Part shown: in pieces, positions 23,307 to 23,344 of the stretch
How the letters are laid out: each line of letters begins with the position of its first letter
Position numbering within the stretch: position 1 is the stretch's first letter
NCBI GenBank assembly: GCA_002393905.1
Contig: DGSJ01000023.1
Coordinates: forward strand, 1-23,344
Reading direction: 5' to 3'
Length of the DNA stretch: 23,344 nucleotides
Source: Caryophanales bacterium UBA4365
GTDB taxonomy: Bacteria; Bacillota_I; Bacilli_A; RFN20; CAG-826
The notes under the pieces: generated by a model
The model's database searches: none
What the model was told of the DNA's origin: nothing
The model's input: only the letters and a program-made list of their open reading frames with translations
Position numbers and translations under genes: made by a program

Positions 23307-23338
23307 TGATATAATTTTCAGCGTTGATTTTGAAGGAG
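23307..23338 (+). promoter_or_regulatory. Promoter and Shine-Dalgarno of a plus-strand gene beyond the window
   Basis: Extended -10 TGATATAAT (23307-23315) followed by AAGGAG (23333-23338), 6 nt from the window end. A start codon is expected just outside, divergent from glgP. Confidence 0.6.
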
Positions 23339-23344
23339 AAATTC

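Overview
The window comes from an AT-rich, low-G+C Gram-positive chromosome of Bacilli or Mollicutes-like type. The support is: T-box leaders on aminoacyl-tRNA synthetase genes, RNase HIII, the Gram-positive form of PheS with a Cys-rich insertion, a dimeric all-alpha dUTPase, and a MraZ operator built from AAAGTGGGAG repeats of the kind reported for Mycoplasma. TGA ends rsmH, pheT and the YgjP-like gene, so the genetic code is standard and the Mycoplasma/Spiroplasma group is excluded. The division cluster carries mraZ, rsmH, ftsA and ftsZ with no mur, mraY, pbp or ftsW gene among them. This points to a reduced lineage, for example an uncultured gut Bacilli or an Acholeplasma-like relative; that placement is inference.

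Layout. Bases 1-908 (+) hold the 3' part of rnhC, whose stop codon abuts that of rluD. Bases 909-5440 (-) are a T-box-controlled operon, ileS-lspA-rluD. Bases 5473-9437 (-) are the division region: mraZ-rsmH-(56-residue membrane protein), a terminator, then ftsA-ftsZ from a separate promoter. Bases 9459-9729 are a structured non-coding interval with competing hairpins upstream of mraZ. Bases 9730-10779 (-) encode an EndA/Bsn-type nuclease lipoprotein. Bases 10838-15057 (-) are a second T-box operon, pheS-pheT-yceD. Bases 15175-18279 (-) encode a 1034-residue modular lipoprotein I cannot assign to a named family. Bases 18395-19767 (-) are a YgjP-like metallopeptidase coupled to a SPOUT rRNA methyltransferase. 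Bases 19818-20249 (+) encode a DUF523 protein. Bases 20282-23181 (-) are glycogen phosphorylase coupled to dUTPase. The last 60 bases carry a promoter and Shine-Dalgarno for a plus-strand gene beyond the window.

Most protein genes are ordinary housekeeping genes for translation, RNA modification, division and glycogen use. The parts least explained by known annotation are: the short membrane protein in the ftsL position together with an FtsA that appears to lack its membrane-targeting helix; the conditional-terminator-like interval before mraZ; the large surface lipoprotein with about six diverged repeats and a leader segment shared with the nuclease lipoprotein; the cluster of ACGCGT palindromes at the pheS promoter; and several genes whose -10 box lies about 7 nt from the start codon, suggesting leaderless mRNAs. 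I see no mobile element, CRISPR array, tRNA or rRNA gene.
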